A DNA stretch of 64,000 bases, from NCBI RefSeq assembly GCF_002198115.1, contig NZ_NGNR01000001.1, forward strand, positions 1,041,197-1,105,196, written 5' to 3'. A model generated the notes under the pieces. The model did not search any database. It worked only from the letters and a program-made list of their open reading frames with translations, and was not told the origin of the DNA. Source of the DNA: Robiginitalea sediminis (GTDB lineage: Bacteria; Bacteroidota; Bacteroidia; Flavobacteriales; Flavobacteriaceae). The translations under genes and the position numbers were made by a program. Every line of letters begins with the position of its first letter. Positions within the stretch are counted from its first letter, which is position 1. This document shows, piece after piece, positions 26,224 to 34,858 of this stretch.

Positions 26224-26589
26224 ATGCATATTGAGGCCTTCCGGGAGTATTGCCTGCAAAAGAAAGGGGTTACGGAGAGTTTCCCTTTCGATCAGTATAC
26301 GCTGGTTTTTAAGGTGATGAACAAAATGTTCGCCATTGCACCCCTGGAGCGGCTGCCCCCTCAAGCCAACCTTAAGGCCCATCCGGACAGGATTCCGGAA
26401 CTCCGGGAAACCTATGACGGCAGGATTCTGCCAGGGTACCATATGAATAAAAGCCACTGGAATACCGTGCTCATCGAACAAATACCAGAGGAAATATTGA
26501 GGGGTCTTATAGACGAATCCTACGACCTTATTGTGGCATCGCTCCCCAGGAAAATCTGGGAAGCGCTCGATGCCATGGAAGGGGGTTAA
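26224..26589 (+). CDS. MmcQ/YjbR family protein
   Basis: 121 residues from ATG 26224, 8 bp after the Dabb gene. The frame is open upstream but has no similarity there. The pattern MHIEAFREYCLQKKGVTESFPF, VMNKMFAI, HPDRIPELRETY and GYHMNKSHWNTV is the YjbR (CyaY-like) fold. Family members are described as possible DNA-binding proteins; no specific role is known. Confidence 0.9.
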   Translation: MHIEAFREYCLQKKGVTESFPFDQYTLVFKVMNKMFAIAPLERLPPQANLKAHPDRIPELRETYDGRILPGYHMNKSHWNTVLIEQIPEEILRGLIDESYDLIVASLPRKIWEALDAMEGG

Positions 26590-26736
26590 TTGGGCTTGGT
26601 GGTGCTGTGATGGGTGTTTGCAGGAAGCCGGCATACCTTGCGGCTCAAGGGGAGGCGGGTATTTTATTTCCCACAACGCTTTTTCGCTGCAAGCGCCAAT
26701 CAGCCCGCTCCACTACCCAAATCGCATTCCCAACCC

Positions 26737-27837
26737 CTAAAGGTTCCCCACTTCCATATCGTGGAAGCGGTCTGCCTGCAGGCGCATAAGTTGCTCGGCC
26801 TTCTGTTTTTTATGCCGGTATACGGCCTCTTCTTCTGCGATCTCGGCGTAGATTTTTTCATTGAGGACCCGGTCGGTATCGGCCAGCTTAAAGCGTTGGT
26901 CCACTTTCTGCCGCACCCAGGACTCCACTGCGGTTTCCTGGTCTTCCAACTTCATGTCGTACGGGCCTTTGGGCGTCATGAGCTTTACCAGGATAGGCGC
27001 GGTTTCAATAGAGAGGAACAGCAGGAAAATAAAGAAGGACGGAAACCAGGGGAGGGTCCCCAGGGCATCGATCCGGGCCATAAGCCCGTCAAAACGATCA
27101 ATAACCGGTTGGCTATCGGTTACGGCCTGGGCATAGCCCTGTTCCAGACTCCCTATTTCGGCTTCAATGGCCGAAATACGCTCCCGGTTTTCGGTCCGGA
27201 GGGCCTGGAGTTCGGCCAGGGAGGCATCGTGTTTTTCCCGTTTTTCCGCATAAACCGGCCCTTTGCCTAATATCCCGGTGCCTTCCCGTCCCTCTGCTTC
27301 TGCAATGTAGGTGTCGTAAAGGGCATTCGTCTCAGCTTCCTTGTCGGCAATTTCGGTTTTAAGCGCTGCGATTTCTTCGCGTTTTTCGGCAATGGTCGGG
27401 TCAAATTGCGCTGCCACCTGGTTCTGGTTTTCCAGGGTCAGCTGGTTTTTGCGCTCCAGCAGTACCTGGTCGATTTCTTTCTCAAATATTTTAAGCTCCA
27501 GGGGTTTGGAGATAACCACGGCGATGATTACCGCCAGGAGGATCCGGGGCGCCGCTTGCAGCAACTCCCTTCCAAACCCATTGCGCTTGCGCATGGTCGA
27601 GACGATATACCGGTCCAGGTTAAAGATGAGCAGGCCCCAGACCAGTCCAAAACCGATGGCGGCCCAAACGTTGTCGAATACGGTGTAGAGGGCATATCCC
27701 GCAGCGAGGAACGCCATCAGGGCGGTGAAAAATACCGTGGCACCCACCCCGGCGTATTTGTTTTGTTCCCCTGGGGAACAGGAATCCAGCAGCTCCCTGT
27801 CCGCGCCGGAACAGAGAATGAAAAAGCGGCGTAACAT
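26737..27837 (-). CDS. DUF4407 family membrane protein with coiled coil
   Basis: 366 residues. Four transmembrane helices come in two pairs (about 30-50, 58-80, 95-112 and 275-295). Between the second pair lies a long charged coiled coil (about 115-250) in which Glu/Lys heptads and NQNQVAAQFDPTIAEKREEI are visible. FNLDRYIVSTMRK is characteristic of DUF4407. The function is unknown. It stands alone on the minus strand. Confidence 0.88.
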   Translation of the reverse strand: MLRRFFILCSGADRELLDSCSPGEQNKYAGVGATVFFTALMAFLAAGYALYTVFDNVWAAIGFGLVWGLLIFNLDRYIVSTMRKRNGFGRELLQAAPRILLAVIIAVVISKPLELKIFEKEIDQVLLERKNQLTLENQNQVAAQFDPTIAEKREEIAALKTEIADKEAETNALYDTYIAEAEGREGTGILGKGPVYAEKREKHDASLAELQALRTENRERISAIEAEIGSLEQGYAQAVTDSQPVIDRFDGLMARIDALGTLPWFPSFFIFLLFLSIETAPILVKLMTPKGPYDMKLEDQETAVESWVRQKVDQRFKLADTDRVLNEKIYAEIAEEEAVYRHKKQKAEQLMRLQADRFHDMEVGNL

Positions 27838-27916
27838 ATAGCGTTCGTTTTTGATCTACCTATTAGAACGCAGCCTTTCCCTATTTGTTACGTCCGTCCG
27901 CCTTTATTTCAAGGGG

Positions 27917-29314
27917 TTAGGCCCCGGATTGGGCCAATGCGGTGTAATGCCGGTAAAAATGCGGGATGGTCTCTATGCCTTTCAGGTAGTTGTAGAGGCC
28001 ATAGTGTTCATTGGGGGAGTGGATGGCATCGCTATCCAGGCCGAAGCCCATCAGGATGGTCTTGCTCTGCAATTCCTTTTCGAAGAGGGCCACAATGGGG
28101 ATGCTGCCGCCCCCGCGCTGGGGTACGGGTTTTTTCCCGAACGTTTCGGCATAGGCAAGGCTGGCGGCCTGGTACCCGATATGGTCCATGGGCGTTACAT
28201 AGGCCTGCCCGCCGTGGTGGGGACGAACCTCCACCCTGACCCCTGCCGGGGCGATTTTCCGGAAGTGGGAGGCGAAGAGTTCGGTGATTTCCTTCCAGTC
28301 CTGGTCCGGTACCAGCCGCATGGATATTTTGGCGTGTGCCTTGCTGGGGATAACGGTTTTAGCCCCTTCCCCGGTATAGCCGCCCCATATCCCGTTCACA
28401 TCCAGGGTGGGCCGGATGGCGTTCCGCTCATTGGTGGTATAGCCCTTTTCCCCATAGACGGCATCTATATCCAGGGCGGCCTTGTAGGCTTCCAGCCTAA
28501 AGGGGGCCTCGGCCAGCAGCTCGCGCTCTTTGGGATTCAGCTCCCGGACCTTGTCGTAAAATCCGGGGATGGTGATGCGGTTGTCTTCATCGTGCAGGGA
28601 GGCGATCATTTTAGCCAAAATGTTGATGGGGTTGGCCACGGCACCCCCGTAGAGTCCGGAGTGGAGGTCCCGGTTGGGGCCGGTCACCGCCACTTCCACA
28701 TAGCTAAGCCCCCTGAGGCCGGTTGTAATGGAAGGCACATCCCGGTCGATCATCCCGGTATCGGAGATCAGGATGACATCGTTGGCCAGCTTCTCGCGGT
28801 TGGCCTGCACAAAAGCCGAAAGGCTGGTGCTCCCCACTTCTTCCTCCCCTTCTATCATAAACTTGACATTGCACGGAAGGGCGTTGTGGCGCACCATGTA
28901 TTCCAGGGCCTTGATGTGCATAAAAAACTGCCCCTTATCGTCCGAGGCGCCCCGGGCAAAAATCGCACCTTCCGGGTGGAGGGCCGTTTTGCGGATCTCG
29001 GGCTCGAAGGGTGCGGTTTCCCAAAGATCCAGCGGGTCCGGGGGTTGTACATCGTAATGCCCGTATACCAAAACGGTAGGCAGGTCTTCCGAGACATTCT
29101 TCTCCCCGTAAATAATGGGGTAACCCTCCGTTTCACAGACCTCTACAGCATCGCACCCTGCATCCCGCAGGGCCTCTGCCACCGCTTCGGCTGTGTTGAG
29201 GACATCCTGGCTGTATGCCGAATCCGCGCTTACGGAAGGGTGCCTCAGCAGGTGGATCAATTCATCGATAAAGCGTTCGCGATTTGCGGCTACGTATTCG
29301 GAAATAGTGGACAT
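27917..29314 (-). CDS. M20 family dipeptidase
   Basis: 465 residues. The metal-site motif LVYGHYDVQPPDPLDLW, the ARGASDDKGQ segment and EGEEEVGS define an M20 peptidase of the cytosolic non-specific dipeptidase / carnosinase-like branch. A lid domain sits in the middle. There is no signal peptide, so it is probably cytoplasmic. On the minus strand TTTC-N19-TACTTTCG (ending at 29339) is a reasonable promoter 25 nt before the ATG. Confidence 0.92.
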   Translation of the reverse strand: MSTISEYVAANRERFIDELIHLLRHPSVSADSAYSQDVLNTAEAVAEALRDAGCDAVEVCETEGYPIIYGEKNVSEDLPTVLVYGHYDVQPPDPLDLWETAPFEPEIRKTALHPEGAIFARGASDDKGQFFMHIKALEYMVRHNALPCNVKFMIEGEEEVGSTSLSAFVQANREKLANDVILISDTGMIDRDVPSITTGLRGLSYVEVAVTGPNRDLHSGLYGGAVANPINILAKMIASLHDEDNRITIPGFYDKVRELNPKERELLAEAPFRLEAYKAALDIDAVYGEKGYTTNERNAIRPTLDVNGIWGGYTGEGAKTVIPSKAHAKISMRLVPDQDWKEITELFASHFRKIAPAGVRVEVRPHHGGQAYVTPMDHIGYQAASLAYAETFGKKPVPQRGGGSIPIVALFEKELQSKTILMGFGLDSDAIHSPNEHYGLYNYLKGIETIPHFYRHYTALAQSGA

Positions 29315-29401
29315 TGGCCTGTGGCTTTAAGGTTGTAACGAAAGTACAAAAGCACCCCGATTAAAGAAAGCACCTCGGCTGTTGTATCCCGAAAATTCCG
29401 C

Positions 29402-29409
29402 TATATTTG
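29402..29409 (+). promoter_or_regulatory. -7 element of the tRNA-Leu transcript
   Basis: A perfect TATATTTG lies just upstream of the broken tRNA copy, with TTGT at 29382-29385 as weak -33. Transcription from here would read through the fragment into the intact tRNA. Confidence 0.5.
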
Positions 29410-29419
29410 CAGACCCTAT

Positions 29420-29474
29420 GCAGGCGTGGTGGGCCCGTCCCGATAGCTATCGGGATCGGGGGCTAGACACGCCA
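29420..29474 (+). pseudogene. Interrupted 5' fragment of tRNA-Leu
   Basis: Two blocks are identical to the intact tRNA-Leu 89 bp downstream: 29420-29432 (acceptor and start of D arm, 13 of 13) and 29464-29474 (end of D arm, 11 of 11). Between them, 31 bp with a palindrome replace the 6-nt AATTGG. The anticodon arm and 3' half are absent. Confidence 0.8.
29438..29455. repeat. 18-bp perfect palindrome inside the tRNA fragment
   Basis: TCCCGATAGCTATCGGGA is its own reverse complement. Flanking CCCG and TCGGG extend the arms with a one-base bulge. It may be a copy of a dispersed palindromic element. Confidence 0.85.
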
Positions 29475-29508
29475 AATCACATTGCTAGCCGATGTGTTGT
29501 AGTGCAAA

Positions 29509-29590
29509 GCAGGCGTGGTGGAATTGGTAGACACGCCAGATTTAGGATCTGGTGCCGCGAGGTGTGTGGGTTCGAGTCCCTCCGCCTGCA
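29509..29590 (+). tRNA. tRNA-Leu (anticodon UAG)
   Basis: 82 nt. The acceptor GCAGGCG pairs with CGCCTGC (29583-29589), discriminator A. The anticodon stem CCAGA/TCTGG encloses TTTAGGA, giving anticodon UAG. A long variable arm and GTTCGAGTCC T-loop fit class II tRNA-Leu. CCA is not encoded. Confidence 0.96.
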
Positions 29591-29599
29591 CGAATAAAC

Positions 29600-29624
29600 A
29601 AAGGCCTCCACTTTGGAGGCCTTT
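29600..29624 (+). terminator. Intrinsic terminator after tRNA-Leu
   Basis: A 10-bp stem AAAGGCCTCC/GGAGGCCTTT runs into a short T-tract, 10 nt after the tRNA. Confidence 0.8.
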
Positions 29625-29689
29625 TCTGTTTTAAGTGGTCGAATAACAGCGTAGTTCCAGGGCTTCCGCCTGGGACGTATACCAAGAGA

Positions 29690-29713
29690 AAAGCCTCCGG
29701 TAAAGGAGGCTTT
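29690..29713. terminator. Terminator hairpin between convergent units
   Basis: A 9-bp stem AAAGCCTCC/GGAGGCTTT with T-rich flanks on both strands. It probably ends the minus-strand lipoprotein gene and may also back up the tRNA terminator. Confidence 0.75.
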
Positions 29714-29732
29714 ATTTTTTGGACTATTGGGA

Positions 29733-30200
29733 TCAGTTCCCTTCGCTCAGGGAAAAACTCCCGTCCCCATCGAAATTCCGTACCCGTATGGTGACCGTCC
29801 AGATCCCCGATGCTCCGGAAGCGGTTACCCCTCCAATAGTATCGGGTTCTGCGCCACCCTGAATCGTTTGGTCCAGGACCACCTGTCCTTCGGAATCCGC
29901 CACGATCATCTGGAAGCTTCCTTCGGATCCAAGCGTAACATCGGCATTATAATCTGCCGTATTCAGGTTATTATTCCAGCTAAAGACCCGGTCGGTGGTA
30001 CCTCCATTGCCTGTAAAACTTGCATCGATATCCCCGTTGAAATCCGAACGGTCCCCAACAGTGAAGTCTGAAGGGCTTATTTGCAATTGGGTGCCATTTA
30101 CGGTTACCCTGGCAAAGGTGTCGTCGTCCTTACTGCAGCTGGTAAGGCTTATGAGGGCCAGAGCCAATACAATAGGTTTAAAAATTTTCAGGTTCTTCAT
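29733..30200 (-). CDS. Small secreted lipoprotein, unknown function
   Basis: 155 residues with a clear lipoprotein signal SLTSC followed by SKDDD, a frequent post-cysteine signature in Bacteroidota. The mature chain is acidic, rich in Gly/Asn/Asp/Thr, and looks beta-sandwich-like (FSWNNNLNTADYNADVTLG, GSFQMIVADSEGQVV, WTVTIRVRNFDGDGSFSL). No family was recognised. The acidic residues after Cys may direct surface exposure, as known for lipoprotein export signals in this phylum. Confidence 0.78.
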   Translation of the reverse strand: MKNLKIFKPIVLALALISLTSCSKDDDTFARVTVNGTQLQISPSDFTVGDRSDFNGDIDASFTGNGGTTDRVFSWNNNLNTADYNADVTLGSEGSFQMIVADSEGQVVLDQTIQGGAEPDTIGGVTASGASGIWTVTIRVRNFDGDGSFSLSEGN

Positions 30201-30385
30201 GATAATAAGATTTAGTAAAAGCTAAGAACGCCGTGCGCGATTATCTTGTTTTATTAATCTTAATTAGAATAATCATAAATAAAATTTATGAAGCCTTCTT
30301 CCTGGTTTTGGATTTGAGGACTCAATCCCTTTACTGGGATATGTGTACATTAGACATTATAAAAGTTCCCTAACCCAACAACCAC

Positions 30386-30607
30386 ATGAAAACAAAGACT
30401 TCCCCCGCCGAGTTTGCAGAGCAACAGCGCTTCCTGGACTCCAAGGACATTCAGATTTCCCAATTGTTCTACCAGACGGAAACCTATAAGGTGGTCCAGC
30501 AATTCGGGACATCCATGTCTGCCATGTTCAAGCTGATCATTACCCTTTTGGTGGTATGCTGCATGCTCATTACCCTGATCATCGCCTTACTGCTGGAAGT
30601 GTTTTAA
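30386..30607 (+). CDS. Small single-span membrane protein, unknown function
   Basis: 73 residues. The first 45 are polar and glutamine-rich (AEFAEQQRFLDSKDIQISQLFYQTETYKVVQQFG); the last 25 form one strongly hydrophobic helix (LIITLLVVCCMLITLIIALLLEVF) containing a CC pair. This resembles a tail-anchored protein. There is no recognised family. Upstream is a 185-bp AT-rich gap; downstream a GC-rich hairpin precedes the uxaC operon. Confidence 0.7.
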   Translation: MKTKTSPAEFAEQQRFLDSKDIQISQLFYQTETYKVVQQFGTSMSAMFKLIITLLVVCCMLITLIIALLLEVF

Positions 30608-30614
30608 GCAGATG

Positions 30615-30676
30615 GCCGCCGGTCCCGGGGGAGGTTTGGGAGGAATCCCACCGGTGAAGCCCTCCGGATCGGCGGC
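30615..30676 (+). terminator. Possible terminator before uxaC
   Basis: GCCGCCG (30615-30621) pairs with CGGCGGC (30670-30676) and is followed by TTTTTG. The 48-nt loop contains further pairing. The stem is sound but the long loop makes it less certain. Confidence 0.45.
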
Positions 30677-30729
30677 TTTTTGTTATTTTTAAGCAGGTGT
30701 GCTTCATTACCGTAGGGCAACCGAGGACC

Positions 30730-32148
30730 ATGACCAACCCAATGCCGCTGATTACCGAAGATTTTCTCCTGGAGAACCGCTATTCCCGAGAACTCTACCA
30801 CGAGTATGCCGGGGGGCTGCCCATCCTGGATTACCACAACCATCTCTCCCCCGAACACCTGGCAACCGACCGCCATTTCGAGTCCATCACCCAGGCCTGG
30901 TTGGCGGGGGACCATTACAAATGGCGCGCCATGCGAACCCTGGGGACAGACGAGCACTATATCACAGGTGCTGCCACGGATCTCGAAAAATTCAGGAAGT
31001 GGTCCGCTTGCGTGCCCTACACTGTTCGAAACCCGCTATACCATTGGACCCACCTGGAGCTAGACCGCTACTTTGGCTGGCAGGGGTATCTCAATGAACA
31101 CACAGCCAACGAGGTCTACGAACATACTTCGGCCCGCCTTTCAGAACCCGGATTCGGTGCCGCAGGCCTGCTTCGGCAAATGAATGTGGAGGTGGTTTGC
31201 ACCACGGACGACCCTGCCGATTCCCTCCAATGGCATTCGCAAGCCAGGGCAAATAACCTGGTTCCAGCCATGTTGCCGGCCTTCCGGCCAGACCGCGCCT
31301 GGGCGGCGCAGGACCCTGAGCCTTACAGGACCTACCTGGACCGGCTGGGTGTAGCCAGTGGTATGGAGATACAAACCCTGGGCGACCTGCTCCGGGCCCT
31401 GGAAACCCGGATGGATGCCTTTGCGGCCTGCGGGTGCCGGATCAGTGACCACGGGTTGGAGCGGATGCCGCAAGCCCCGGATGAGGTCAACCCGGAACAA
31501 GCCTTCCTGAAGGTGCGTGCGGGCTACCCCATCTCCGATGCGGAACAGGAGGGACTCACTTATACCATTTTACTAGAGCTATGCAGGCTTTACCACCGGA
31601 AGGGATGGGTGCAGCAGTTCCACCTGGGAGCTCTGCGAAACACCAATTCGCGCCTTTTGGCCACCCTGGGCCCGGATACGGGTTTCGATTCCATAGGGGA
31701 TTTTCCGCAGGCACGGTCCCTGGCGGCTTTTCTGGACGCCCTGGACGCTACCGACCAATTGGCGCGAACGGTACTCTATACCTTAAACCCCGCCTGGAAC
31801 GAGGTTTTTGCCACCATGGCAGGGAATTTCAATGACGGCAGACTAAGGGGAAAGGTACAGTTCGGGTCCGGGTGGTGGTACAACGACCAGCTCGACGGGA
31901 TGAAACGCCAGATCGATGCCCTTTCGCAAATGGGCCTTATCAGTTGTTTTATCGGGATGCTTACCGATTCCAGGAGTTTCCTTTCCTTCCCCAGACACGA
32001 ATATTTCCGCAGGTTGCTCTGCCAGCTTTTCGGGTCGGAAATGGACCGGGGGTTGCTCCCGTCCGATACGGCCTTTATTGGGGGCATTATCCGGGATATC
32101 TGTTATTTCAATGCAAAACGCTATTTTGGTTTTGAAGACCTGACCTGA
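30730..32148 (+). CDS. uxaC: Glucuronate/uronate isomerase
   Basis: 472 residues from ATG 30730; an in-frame ATG at 30697 is unlikely because a TATTTTTA -7 element (30682-30689) places the transcript start next to it. The motif ILDYHNHLSPEHLA is the metal-binding N-terminal signature of UxaC, and the length is usual. It isomerises D-glucuronate to fructuronate (or galacturonate to tagaturonate) in the cytoplasm. It opens a six-function operon with a kinase, aldolase and TRAP transporter. No uxuAB or uxaAB genes follow, so the middle of the classical pathway is missing locally. Confidence 0.94.
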   Translation: MTNPMPLITEDFLLENRYSRELYHEYAGGLPILDYHNHLSPEHLATDRHFESITQAWLAGDHYKWRAMRTLGTDEHYITGAATDLEKFRKWSACVPYTVRNPLYHWTHLELDRYFGWQGYLNEHTANEVYEHTSARLSEPGFGAAGLLRQMNVEVVCTTDDPADSLQWHSQARANNLVPAMLPAFRPDRAWAAQDPEPYRTYLDRLGVASGMEIQTLGDLLRALETRMDAFAACGCRISDHGLERMPQAPDEVNPEQAFLKVRAGYPISDAEQEGLTYTILLELCRLYHRKGWVQQFHLGALRNTNSRLLATLGPDTGFDSIGDFPQARSLAAFLDALDATDQLARTVLYTLNPAWNEVFATMAGNFNDGRLRGKVQFGSGWWYNDQLDGMKRQIDALSQMGLISCFIGMLTDSRSFLSFPRHEYFRRLLCQLFGSEMDRGLLPSDTAFIGGIIRDICYFNAKRYFGFEDLT

Positions 32149-32150
32149 GA

Positions 32151-33191
32151 ATGAAAAAAACAGTCACTTTCGGGGAAATCATGCTGCGGCTGTCCCCTCC
32201 CGGATTCCTTCGGTTTTCCCAGGCCCATCAGTTCGATGTGGTCTATGGGGGAGGGGAGTCCAATGTGGCCGTATCCCTGGCAAACTTCGGGATGCCGGTC
32301 GATTTTGTCACCCGCCTGCCAGACAACGACCTGGGCCGCTGTGCCCTCATGGAACTCCGCAAACGGGGGGTGGGCACCGGCAAGATCCTTTTCGGGGGGC
32401 AGCGACTGGGCATTTACTTCCTGGAAACGGGGGCGGTGAGCCGGGGCAGCCAGGTCATTTACGACCGGGCGCACTCCGCCATGGCGGAGATTGGCCCGGG
32501 GATGGTAGACTGGGAAGCGGTCTTTGCCGATGCCGGATGGTTTCACTGGACCGGGATTACCCCAGCCATTTCCCAGGGTGCTGCCGATGCCTGCCTGGAG
32601 GCTGTAAAAACTGCCCGCAAGATGGGGCTAACGGTATCCACAGACCTCAATTACCGGGCCAAGCTTTGGAAATACGGCGTACCCTCGCAGGGCATCATGA
32701 CCGAGCTTACCGGCTACTGCGACATTATTCTGGGCAACGAGGAGGATGCCGAGAAACACTTCGGGATCAAGCCCGAGGGTCTGGATGTTTCCCGCCATGG
32801 GGATTCGGTAAAGGCCGAAGCCTTTCGCAGCGTTTGCGAGCAGATGATGGAAAGATTCCCCAATGCCAAAAAGGTGATTACCACCCTGAGGGGTTCCCTG
32901 TCTGCTTCTCACAATACGTGGGCGGGGATCCTCTACGACGGTGAAACCATGTACGCTTCCCGGGAGTACCAGATTACCCATATCGTAGACCGGGTTGGCG
33001 GGGGCGACTCCTTTATGGCAGGCCTTATTTACGGCCTGCAGACCTACCCGGCAGACGATCAGAAAGCCCTGGACTTTGCGGTAGCGGCGTCCTGCCTGAA
33101 ACATACCATAGTGGGCGATGCCAACCTGGTTTCAGTCGCAGAGGTGGAAAAACTTATGGGCGGCGACGCCTCCGGACGCGTGGTCCGTTAA
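32151..33191 (+). CDS. kdgK: Sugar kinase, PfkB family, probably 2-dehydro-3-deoxygluconokinase
   Basis: 346 residues, starting 2 bp after uxaC. GEIMLRLSPP and GGGESNVAVSLANFG form the substrate end; VDRVGGGDSFMAGLIYGL contains the catalytic Asp and anion hole (GGGDS) of ribokinase-type enzymes. The neighbour is a KDPG-type aldolase, so phosphorylation of 2-keto-3-deoxygluconate is the best call. A slightly long middle part (residues about 215-250) distinguishes it from E. coli KdgK. Confidence 0.9.
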   Translation: MKKTVTFGEIMLRLSPPGFLRFSQAHQFDVVYGGGESNVAVSLANFGMPVDFVTRLPDNDLGRCALMELRKRGVGTGKILFGGQRLGIYFLETGAVSRGSQVIYDRAHSAMAEIGPGMVDWEAVFADAGWFHWTGITPAISQGAADACLEAVKTARKMGLTVSTDLNYRAKLWKYGVPSQGIMTELTGYCDIILGNEEDAEKHFGIKPEGLDVSRHGDSVKAEAFRSVCEQMMERFPNAKKVITTLRGSLSASHNTWAGILYDGETMYASREYQITHIVDRVGGGDSFMAGLIYGLQTYPADDQKALDFAVAASCLKHTIVGDANLVSVAEVEKLMGGDASGRVVR

Positions 33192-33209
33192 CCTAAAAAG
33201 AAGCACAAA

Positions 33210-33887
33210 ATGGCCGGATTCTCGAGGATAGAAGTGGTGCAGAAAATGGAAAGTACCGGGCTCGTGCCCCTGTTTTACCACCCCGATCCGGCGCATTGCC
33301 GCCAGGTGGCAGCGGCCTGTTACCGGGGCGGCGCTCGCCTGTTGGAGTTTACCGCCAGGGGGGATATGGCCCATGAGGCCTTTGCCGACCTGAGCCATTA
33401 TGTGCGCACCGAACTTCCTGAAATGGCCCTGGGCGCCGGATCGCTGACCGATGCACCTGCGGCCTCCCACTACATGCGGATGGGGGCCGACTTTATCGTA
33501 ACCCCGGCATTGCGGGAAGATGTGGCCCTTTTGTGCAACAGGCGCAAGGTACTATGGTCTCCGGGTTGCGGGACGCTAACCGAGATCAACAGGGCCGAGG
33601 AACTGGGCTGTGAAATCATCAAACTTTTCCCTGGCTCCGTGTACGGGCCGGAGTTTGTAAAGGCGATAAAGGGCCCTCAGCCCTGGACCAGCATTATGCC
33701 TACAGGGGGGGTGAGCACCGACCCGGAAAACCTGCGTGCCTGGTTCCAAGCCGGGGTGACATGCGTGGGGATGGGTTCCCAGCTGGTCCCCTCAGATCTG
33801 GCTCGGACACAGGATTACCAGGGGCTGGAAGCCCGGGTACGCCAGGTGCTCAAGACTATTGCCCAACTTAAATCCGGTTCGGCCTGA
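33210..33887 (+). CDS. eda: KDPG/KHG aldolase family protein
   Basis: 225 residues, a class I TIM-barrel aldolase. GLVPLFYHPDPAHCRQVAAACYRGGARLLEFTARG holds the substrate-side Glu, and EIIKLFPGSVYGPEFVKAIKGP the Schiff-base Lys. The IMPTGGVS phosphate loop is present. It cleaves 2-keto-3-deoxy-6-phosphogluconate to pyruvate and glyceraldehyde-3-phosphate. It completes the kdgK-eda pair and is translationally adjacent to the TRAP substrate-binding protein. Confidence 0.92.
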   Translation: MAGFSRIEVVQKMESTGLVPLFYHPDPAHCRQVAAACYRGGARLLEFTARGDMAHEAFADLSHYVRTELPEMALGAGSLTDAPAASHYMRMGADFIVTPALREDVALLCNRRKVLWSPGCGTLTEINRAEELGCEIIKLFPGSVYGPEFVKAIKGPQPWTSIMPTGGVSTDPENLRAWFQAGVTCVGMGSQLVPSDLARTQDYQGLEARVRQVLKTIAQLKSGSA

Positions 33888-34858
33888 GGGCCCTGGTTCC
33901 CATAGCTCTGGTATTGCTTCTGGTTTCGTGCCGGAACGAATCCTCCAGTACCACTATCCGCCTGGCCCATGGCCTGGACGTTACCCATTCGGTACACAAG
34001 GCCATGGTCTTTATGGGCGAAGACCTCCTGAAGCGTTCCGGGGGGCGTATGCGGTTGGAGATCTACCCCAACCAGCAACTCGGAAGCGAAAGGGAAATCC
34101 TGGAACTCCTCCAGATCGGGACCCTGGATATGACCAAGGTTTCGGTGGCCACCCTGGAGAATTTTGCGCCTAAAACCCGGATCCTCGGTTTACCCTATTT
34201 GTTCCGGGACCGCCCCCACGCCTTTGCCGTACTGGACGGGCCTATCGGGCAGGAACTGCTGGACGACGGGTTGCAGTACTGGCTCAGGGGCCTGGGATTC
34301 TACGATGCCGGATACCGTAGCTTTTATACCATGGACCGCCCGGTGGCCCACCCGGACGACCTGCAAGGGATGAAGGTACGCGTCATGGAAAGCGTTACCG
34401 CCATCAATATGGTCCGCAGCATGGGCGGGTCGCCAACGCCGATATCCTGGGGGGAGCTGTATACGGCCCTGCAACAGGGGGTGGTGGATGCCGCTGAGAA
34501 CAACCCCCCGAGTTTTTACCTGGCCCGCCACTATGAGGTCTGTAAGTACTATGCCCTCGATGAGCACACCTTCTCCCCGGATGTCCTGATCGCAGGGACC
34601 CGATTCTGGGAGACCCTCACCCCGCAGCAACAGCAATGGGTCCGGGAGTCCGCCCGCCTGTCCATCGGGTACCAGCGGGAACTTTGGGCCCGGGCCGAGA
34701 CTGAGGCCCTGGATGCCGTCCGCGACGCCGGGGTCACCATCACTACCCCGGATAAGGAGCCTTTTGCAGAGAAGTCCCGCGGGGCTTATGAGCTCTATGA
34801 ATCGGACAGTACCCTTAACCGCCTTATCCGCCAAATCCAGAATACCCCTTCCCTATGA
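33884..34858 (+). CDS. TRAP transporter substrate-binding lipoprotein (DctP)
   Basis: A DctP-family periplasmic binding protein. The frame has no ATG before residue 30. From CTG 33884 the sequence reads as a perfect lipoprotein signal (Leu-Arg-Ala-Leu-Val-Pro-Ile..., lipobox LVSC); from TTG 33914 the signal would be cut to five residues. I therefore place the start at CTG, which overlaps the eda stop as CTGA. The mature protein has LAHGLDVTHSVHKAM, YPNQQLGSEREILEL and the carboxylate-binding MKVRVMESVTAINMVRSMG with its conserved Arg. It should bind an acidic sugar. Confidence 0.88.
   Translation: MRALVPIALVLLLVSCRNESSSTTIRLAHGLDVTHSVHKAMVFMGEDLLKRSGGRMRLEIYPNQQLGSEREILELLQIGTLDMTKVSVATLENFAPKTRILGLPYLFRDRPHAFAVLDGPIGQELLDDGLQYWLRGLGFYDAGYRSFYTMDRPVAHPDDLQGMKVRVMESVTAINMVRSMGGSPTPISWGELYTALQQGVVDAAENNPPSFYLARHYEVCKYYALDEHTFSPDVLIAGTRFWETLTPQQQQWVRESARLSIGYQRELWARAETEALDAVRDAGVTITTPDKEPFAEKSRGAYELYESDSTLNRLIRQIQNTPSL

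Noticed and set aside
27851..29338. 495-codon plus-strand frame opposite the dipeptidase
   Set aside because: Antisense shadow; the minus strand carries the M20 motifs.
29690..29713. Attenuator or second small RNA after tRNA-Leu
   Set aside because: A simple stem with T tracts on both sides explains it as a terminator for the convergent lipoprotein gene.
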